Source: Slackia equolifaciens
GTDB lineage: Bacteria; Actinomycetota; Coriobacteriia; Coriobacteriales; Eggerthellaceae
Assembly (NCBI RefSeq): GCF_003725995.1
Contig: NZ_QIBX01000002.1
Location: forward strand, 124,001 to 188,000
Length of the DNA stretch: 64,000 nucleotides
Direction of reading: 5' to 3'
Positions 60,417 through 64,000 of the stretch are shown here, piece by piece. The notes beneath the pieces are model-generated. The model was not told the origin of the DNA. It saw nothing but the letters and a program-made list of their open reading frames with translations, and did not search any database. The first letter of the stretch is position 1. The number at the start of each line of letters is the position of its first letter. A program made the translations under genes and the position numbers.

Positions 60417-61714
60417 GAAAGAACTCCCTCTTCCTTCAACAGATTAACCAGGTCCTCAGCGGAAAGCTGCGACAGGTCGATGTTCTCCGCCGCGCTGCCC
60501 GAATCGGCGCCCAGCAGATCCATAAGATAGCTCAGGTCGCTTGAAGTGGAGGTCAGATTTACCACCTCGTAGCCATCCCCGGTAATGCCGCCCAGCTCGG
60601 CAGCCTTGCCAAGCGCGTCGTCATAGGTGCCGATCTCATCGGCGATGCCGTTCTCCACGGAGGTCTTGCCGGCGAACTGCATGCCCGTGGCCAGCTCGCG
60701 CACCTCCTCCACCGACATCCCGCGGCCGTCGGCCACGTTTTGGATGAAGGTCTCGTTGATCTCGTCCACCAAATCCTGGTAGTACTGACGCTCTTCATCG
60801 GTCAGCGGGCGCGTGCCGTAACTGGAATCCTTCGAATCGGCACTGGCGATGTTCTCGATATTGATGCCTAGCATATCGAGCAGGCCAGAGATGTCCTGCA
60901 CCTGCATGATGGTGCCGATGGCGCCAATAGCCGTGGTCTCGTTCACGTAGATGTAGTCGGCCTGGCTTGAAATCTCATAAGCCGCGCTGCAGTTCATCGA
61001 TGCGCTGGACACCACGATAGGCTTGGAGAAGTCGCGCACGTAGGCCGCCATCTCTTCACCTGCCGTAGCCGTTCCGCCGCCGGAATCAACACGTAGAACC
61101 ACCGCCTTGATATCGGGGTTCTCCTCGGCCTCTTTGAGCAGCTCGCGCAGACCCTCCGGGCTGCAGGAGCTGCCGTCGTACTGGATGGTGCCCATCATGT
61201 CGATCACTCCGACGCTATCGCCCGAAGTAACGACCTCCTCGCTCATGCTCGAGAACGCATCGGCCCCCGACGTCAGGCTGGACACGGTGTGCGAGCACGA
61301 AAGTGCGCCGATGGTAAACACGAACACGATGGCGAAAAGGATGATGCCGAGCGCGATCCATCCGCCCTTGCCGCCCTTCTTGGGCTGGGCCGCCTGTGCC
61401 GACGCATACGCGTACTGTGGCGCGGCGTAACCGCCGGCATAAGGTTGCTGCACATACGGCGGCTGCGGGGCGCCCTGGCTCGAGTAGCCCTGCGTCGAGC
61501 CGAATGAAGAAGACGCCGCCTGCTGGGGCTGCCCCTGCGCCTGCGACTGCGCGGGTTGAGCGGCCTGAGGCTGCGCCTGCTGGGCGTTCGTGCACCCCGC
61601 CGCCTGGGGCTGCCCGGATTGAGAAGCCTGGCCTTGCGGCGAAGAAGGCCCAAGGGGCGCCGCCGAGCCGTTCGGCTCAGGGGTTCCCGGAATCATGCTG
61701 GGGTTGTCGGACAT
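60413..61714 (-). CDS. sppA: Signal peptide peptidase SppA (S49 family)
   Basis: A membrane-anchored serine protease that degrades cleaved signal peptides. Residues 1-105 are a Gln/Ala/Pro/Gly-rich cytoplasmic segment, 108-128 a membrane helix (GWIALGIILFAIVFVFTIGAL), and the rest the S49 domain. It has IDMMGTI, VVLRVDSGGGTATAGEEMAAYVRDF, the catalytic Ser in SSASMNCSAAYEISSQADYIYVNETTAIGAIGTIM, and FAGKTSVENGIADEIGTYDDAL. A longer upstream frame exists; the ATG at 61714 with AGAGG is chosen. It is co-translated with the MetRS-like gene. The Cys beside the catalytic Ser (NCSAAY) is uncommon. Confidence 0.92.
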   Translation of the reverse strand: MSDNPSMIPGTPEPNGSAAPLGPSSPQGQASQSGQPQAAGCTNAQQAQPQAAQPAQSQAQGQPQQAASSSFGSTQGYSSQGAPQPPYVQQPYAGGYAAPQYAYASAQAAQPKKGGKGGWIALGIILFAIVFVFTIGALSCSHTVSSLTSGADAFSSMSEEVVTSGDSVGVIDMMGTIQYDGSSCSPEGLRELLKEAEENPDIKAVVLRVDSGGGTATAGEEMAAYVRDFSKPIVVSSASMNCSAAYEISSQADYIYVNETTAIGAIGTIMQVQDISGLLDMLGINIENIASADSKDSSYGTRPLTDEERQYYQDLVDEINETFIQNVADGRGMSVEEVRELATGMQFAGKTSVENGIADEIGTYDDALGKAAELGGITGDGYEVVNLTSTSSDLSYLMDLLGADSGSAAENIDLSQLSAEDLVNLLKEEGVLS

Positions 61715-61915
61715 ATTCGATCCTCTCTCCTCATGTCCTCGCATCGAAAACGCCGGTCGCCCGCGAATAACGCCCCTCCCATCGTGCAAGGGCACTCGCA
61801 AACGTCGAGCGGACGCGCCTGCATTTTCGCATGCGCACGCATTCCTCATGCGAACGCACGATGAAGACATGGTAGCGGAAAGAACAGGCGGCGGCATGCG
61901 GCAGAGGGATTTTGA

Positions 61916-61921
61916 TACAAT
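61916..61921 (+). promoter_or_regulatory. -10 box giving a leaderless VanZ-family transcript
   Basis: TACAAT ends 8 bases before the ATG at 61930; no Shine-Dalgarno is present, so initiation at or beside the ATG is likely. Confidence 0.5.
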
Positions 61922-61929
61922 CCGCTGCT

Positions 61930-62412
61930 ATGAAATCCATCGCACAGACACCCGAAAGCGCTCATCGCCGCACCGCATACGTCGCCCTCTCCTGGGTTGC
62001 CGCGGCTGCCATGGCGATCGTCATCTTTTGGATGAGCGCCAAAGACGGCATCACGCTTGATGAGAACTCGGGCATCATCTCGCTCGTAAAGACATGGCTC
62101 GCCGCCGCCGCACAGGCCGCCCTCGGCCATCCGGTGGATGTGTCGCCCGTGGGCCACTTCGCCGAATACCTGGCGTTCGGCGCGCTGCTGGCGAACGCCC
62201 TGCGCTGGCACGTGCCGCTACGCCGCGCCGCCCTATTCGCCGTCATTATCGCGAGCGCCTACGGCGTGACCGATGAGATCCACCAGATTTTCGTGCCCAT
62301 GCGATCGTGCGACCCCGCCGACTGGGCGGTAGACACGGTTGCCGCTGCCATTGGCGCGCTCATCGCCTTCGCCGCCTTGAGCAAGGGCAACCGCAATCAA
62401 CCAGAACGCTAG
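61930..62412 (+). CDS. VanZ-family membrane protein
   Basis: A 160-residue protein with four membrane segments (about 20-38, 60-75, 80-115 and 130-150) and VanZ-family signatures: FWMSAKDG, the histidine in VGHFAEYLAFGALLANAL, and VIIASAYGVTDEIHQIFVPMRSCDPADWAVDTVAAAIGALI, the most conserved block. VanZ raises teicoplanin resistance in enterococci, but most chromosomal homologues have no proven role in resistance. The ATG at 61930 lies just after a TACAAT box. It is convergent with the YhcH-family gene and the two stop codons overlap in CTAG. It is divergent from sppA across 215 bases. Confidence 0.9.
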   Translation: MKSIAQTPESAHRRTAYVALSWVAAAAMAIVIFWMSAKDGITLDENSGIISLVKTWLAAAAQAALGHPVDVSPVGHFAEYLAFGALLANALRWHVPLRRAALFAVIIASAYGVTDEIHQIFVPMRSCDPADWAVDTVAAAIGALIAFAALSKGNRNQPER

Positions 62413-62858
62413 ACGAGGACCTTGAACACGGCCTTCTTGACCGGAGCAGACTCGCCCACCGCGATGCCCGGTTTGTGGCCATCGCCCGGGAAGCACGCCA
62501 CGAACAGCCCCGGGGCCATGACCACCGAAGCGTTGGCGTGACCGCCGAGGAACATGTTGTCAGCCGCCTCGTCGAACGGCTCGGCCTCCAGTTTTCCAAT
62601 CGGCTGCACGTCGATGCGCTCGGCGCCCCGCACCACCATCTGCACGTCGATATAGCGCCTATGCGCCTCAAACTTGCACTCCTCGAACGGCTTGGTGGCA
62701 TACTCCGACACGTTCACGAACAACGCATCGCCATCAATGGCATGGCGGCCGGGCTCAAGCGCCGCTAAATCATGCGTGCGCGCATATTCGACAGCACGAC
62801 GCACGCCTTCATGACCGATCTCGTTAAGGTCAATTTCATGTATCGAACCGAAAATCAT
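62409..62858 (-). CDS. YhcH/YjgK/YiaL family protein
   Basis: A 149-residue cupin-like protein with the family motifs FGSIHEIDL, DALFVNVSEYATKPFEECKFEAHRRYIDVQMVVRGAERIDV, FLGGHANASVVMAPGLFVACFPGDGHKPGIAV and the C-terminal VKKAVFKV. The conserved His-Glu-His set sits in FEAHRRYIDVQ and FPGDGHKPG, probably metal ligands. E. coli relatives such as NanQ act on sugar anomers in sialic acid catabolism; the substrate here is unknown. The ATG at 62858 has AGGAGG and AAGGG upstream. It follows the phosphohexomutase gene by 27 bases in the same direction, so a sugar-related function fits. Confidence 0.9.
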   Translation of the reverse strand: MIFGSIHEIDLNEIGHEGVRRAVEYARTHDLAALEPGRHAIDGDALFVNVSEYATKPFEECKFEAHRRYIDVQMVVRGAERIDVQPIGKLEAEPFDEAADNMFLGGHANASVVMAPGLFVACFPGDGHKPGIAVGESAPVKKAVFKVLV

Positions 62859-62885
62859 GGGTTTCCCTTGCCTCCTGGAATGAAA

Positions 62886-64000
62886 CTAATTCAAAAGCTT
62901 GCGGCCTGCCGCCTCGAGCGCATCGAGCAGGGCTTCCGCTCCGTCGCGGCTCTCATCCTTGGCGAACAGATACAGCTTGATCTTGGGCTCGGTGCCGCTG
63001 GGACGCACGATGACCTTGCAATCGCCCTCCAGGCGGAACTCCACCACGTTGGCACTCGGCAGACCCGTTTTATCGTGGGCGTAATCCACAACGCCTGCGA
63101 CTGCGCGACCGGCGATCTTTGCCGGCGCCTCGGTGCGCAGACGTGCCATGATGTCTTTCATGCGCGCATCGCCATCGGCTCCGGGATACGCGATGGATAC
63201 AGTACGGTTGAGCCACCAGCCGTACGCGGCATACAGGTCGCGCATCGCATCTACGAGCGTTTTGCCCTGAGCGCGCCAATAGCGCGCCATCTGGCAGATG
63301 AGCATGCTTGCCACCACGGCATCCTTGTCGCGCACATGCGTGCCGGCCAGATAGCCGTAGCTCTCCTCGAAACCGAACATGAAGCGGTCGGCCTCGCCCG
63401 CCGCCTCAAGGCGCCCGATGACCTCGCCGATATACTTGAAGCCGGTGAGCACGCGGCGCAGCTCGAATCCGTATTCGGCGGCGATCGAATCGGCCATGGC
63501 GGAGGAAACGATGGTGGTCACCGCCACGCTACGCGAGAGGCTCTCGCCGCGTGCCGCCTTCTTGCGCGCGATGAAATCCATGAGCAGAATGCCCATCTCG
63601 TTGCCCGTGATGAGCGTGTAGTCGTCGCCGTCCTCGCAGGCTACGCCCACGCGATCTGCGTCGGGATCGGTGGCAAGAAGCAGATCGTGGGGCCGCCCGG
63701 CAGCCTTGGCAGCACGGCACGCGTCGATGCCCGGCTCGAGCGCATCGCGCTCCTCGGGATTGGGGTATTCGCACGTGGGGAAATCGCCGTTGGGCAAATC
63801 CTGGCCAGGCACCACGTTCACGTAGGGGATGCCGATACGCTCAAGCGTCTGGCTTACGCACTCAAGACCGGTGCCGCACAAGGGCGTGTATAAAACCGAA
63901 AGCGGGGCTTCCGAATCGCCGGGCTCCTCCTGAGACTGGGCAAGAACCGCGTCGATGAAGCGAGCGATGGTGTCCTCGCCGATCCACGAGATGGTGCCAT
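62886..64000 (-). CDS. Phosphoglucomutase/phosphomannomutase, C-terminal part
   Basis: Interconverts hexose 1- and 6-phosphates. The 5' part is beyond the window; about 371 codons are visible. The first ones read GTISWIGEDTIARFIDAVL, then TPLCGTGLECVSQTLERIGI (domain II). Metal-binding DPDADRVGVA, GNEMGILLMDFI, FMFGFEESYGYLAG (the sugar-binding EESxG) and RPSGTEPKIKLYLFA (phosphate-binding loop) follow. The catalytic phosphoserine lies in the missing N-terminus. The motif set fits the alpha-D-phosphohexomutase superfamily of PGM2/PgcA type (two-substrate or glucose-specific); exact specificity cannot be read. It forms an operon with the YhcH-family gene. Confidence 0.93.
   Translation of the reverse strand, partial: GTISWIGEDTIARFIDAVLAQSQEEPGDSEAPLSVLYTPLCGTGLECVSQTLERIGIPYVNVVPGQDLPNGDFPTCEYPNPEERDALEPGIDACRAAKAAGRPHDLLLATDPDADRVGVACEDGDDYTLITGNEMGILLMDFIARKKAARGESLSRSVAVTTIVSSAMADSIAAEYGFELRRVLTGFKYIGEVIGRLEAAGEADRFMFGFEESYGYLAGTHVRDKDAVVASMLICQMARYWRAQGKTLVDAMRDLYAAYGWWLNRTVSIAYPGADGDARMKDIMARLRTEAPAKIAGRAVAGVVDYAHDKTGLPSANVVEFRLEGDCKVIVRPSGTEPKIKLYLFAKDESRDGAEALLDALEAAGRKLLN

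Noticed and set aside
58338-60530. 730-codon plus-strand frame
   Set aside because: Shadow of the MetRS-like gene; no start signals or motifs.
61930-62412. VanZ-family gene as a glycopeptide-resistance determinant
   Set aside because: No vanHAX, vanRS or other resistance genes are nearby, and VanZ-family proteins are widespread without such a role.

Overview
This window comes from a high-GC (roughly 60%) Gram-positive bacterium. It is most probably an anaerobic member of the Coriobacteriia (Eggerthellaceae-like), but the genus cannot be fixed from the sequence alone. The main reasons are an actinobacterial division cluster with DivIVA, SepF and YggT directly downstream of ftsZ, no ftsA, a pyruvate:ferredoxin oxidoreductase that implies anaerobic metabolism, AddAB-type recombination nucleases, and many GTG and TTG starts. 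Most of the window is core chromosome read from the minus strand. I see no prophage, insertion sequence, CRISPR array or rRNA.

Layout. Positions 1-2.8 kb hold thiamine salvage: a TPP riboswitch controls thiM-thiE-thiD, and thiN lies just upstream. The RNase P RNA gene is at 3.39-3.75 kb. From 23.1 kb down to 4.06 kb on the minus strand runs one long division and cell-wall (dcw) cluster: mraZ, rsmH, ftsL-like, ftsI, murF, mraY, murD, ftsW, murG, murC, murB, ftsQ, ftsZ, pgeF, yggS, sepF, yggT, divIVA. murE, ddl and ftsA are missing from it. The cluster begins at a promoter carrying five TGGG boxes (putative MraZ sites) and is insulated upstream by a strong terminator. From 23.3 to 26.0 kb there is a repeat-dominated accessory gap with a frameshifted XRE/membrane pseudogene and several distinct families of short repeats. 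Then follow xerD and pyrG (minus), a DUF1846 gene (plus), nadK (minus), murJ (plus) and map (minus).

From 35.4 to 39.8 kb lies a translation/transcription block read from a near-consensus promoter: tRNA-Tyr, tRNA-Thr, tRNA-Met, tuf, rpmG, tRNA-Trp, secE, nusG, rplK, rplA. Next come a PutP-type Na+/proline symporter, a fold-type I aminotransferase (plus) and the 1184-residue nifJ. After these are a small membrane protein, a Vsr-like endonuclease, addB-addA, a fusion of an XRE DNA-binding domain to an AlaA-type aminotransferase, rpmE (L31 with a long tail), a divergent MetRS-like gene, sppA, a VanZ-family gene, a YhcH-family gene and a phosphohexomutase cut by the window end.

Most interesting points. 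(1) The XRE-AlaA fusion at 55820-57520 has an internal Shine-Dalgarno and ATG exactly at the start of the enzyme domain, so one gene may give both a regulator-enzyme and a free enzyme. Its promoter is covered by half-sites of one motif, including a perfect 8+8 bp palindrome. (2) A dispersed two-hairpin repeat is present in three intergenic gaps with compensatory changes in its stems. (3) Several gene-free gaps are built from other short repeat families (25.5-25.8 kb, 23.3-24.15 kb, 43.4-43.8 kb, and a 17-20 bp hairpin shared by two distant terminators). (4) The MetRS-like protein has a degenerate KMSKS loop. (5) FtsW, MurJ, L31, L11 and SecE all carry unusual charged or low-complexity extensions.
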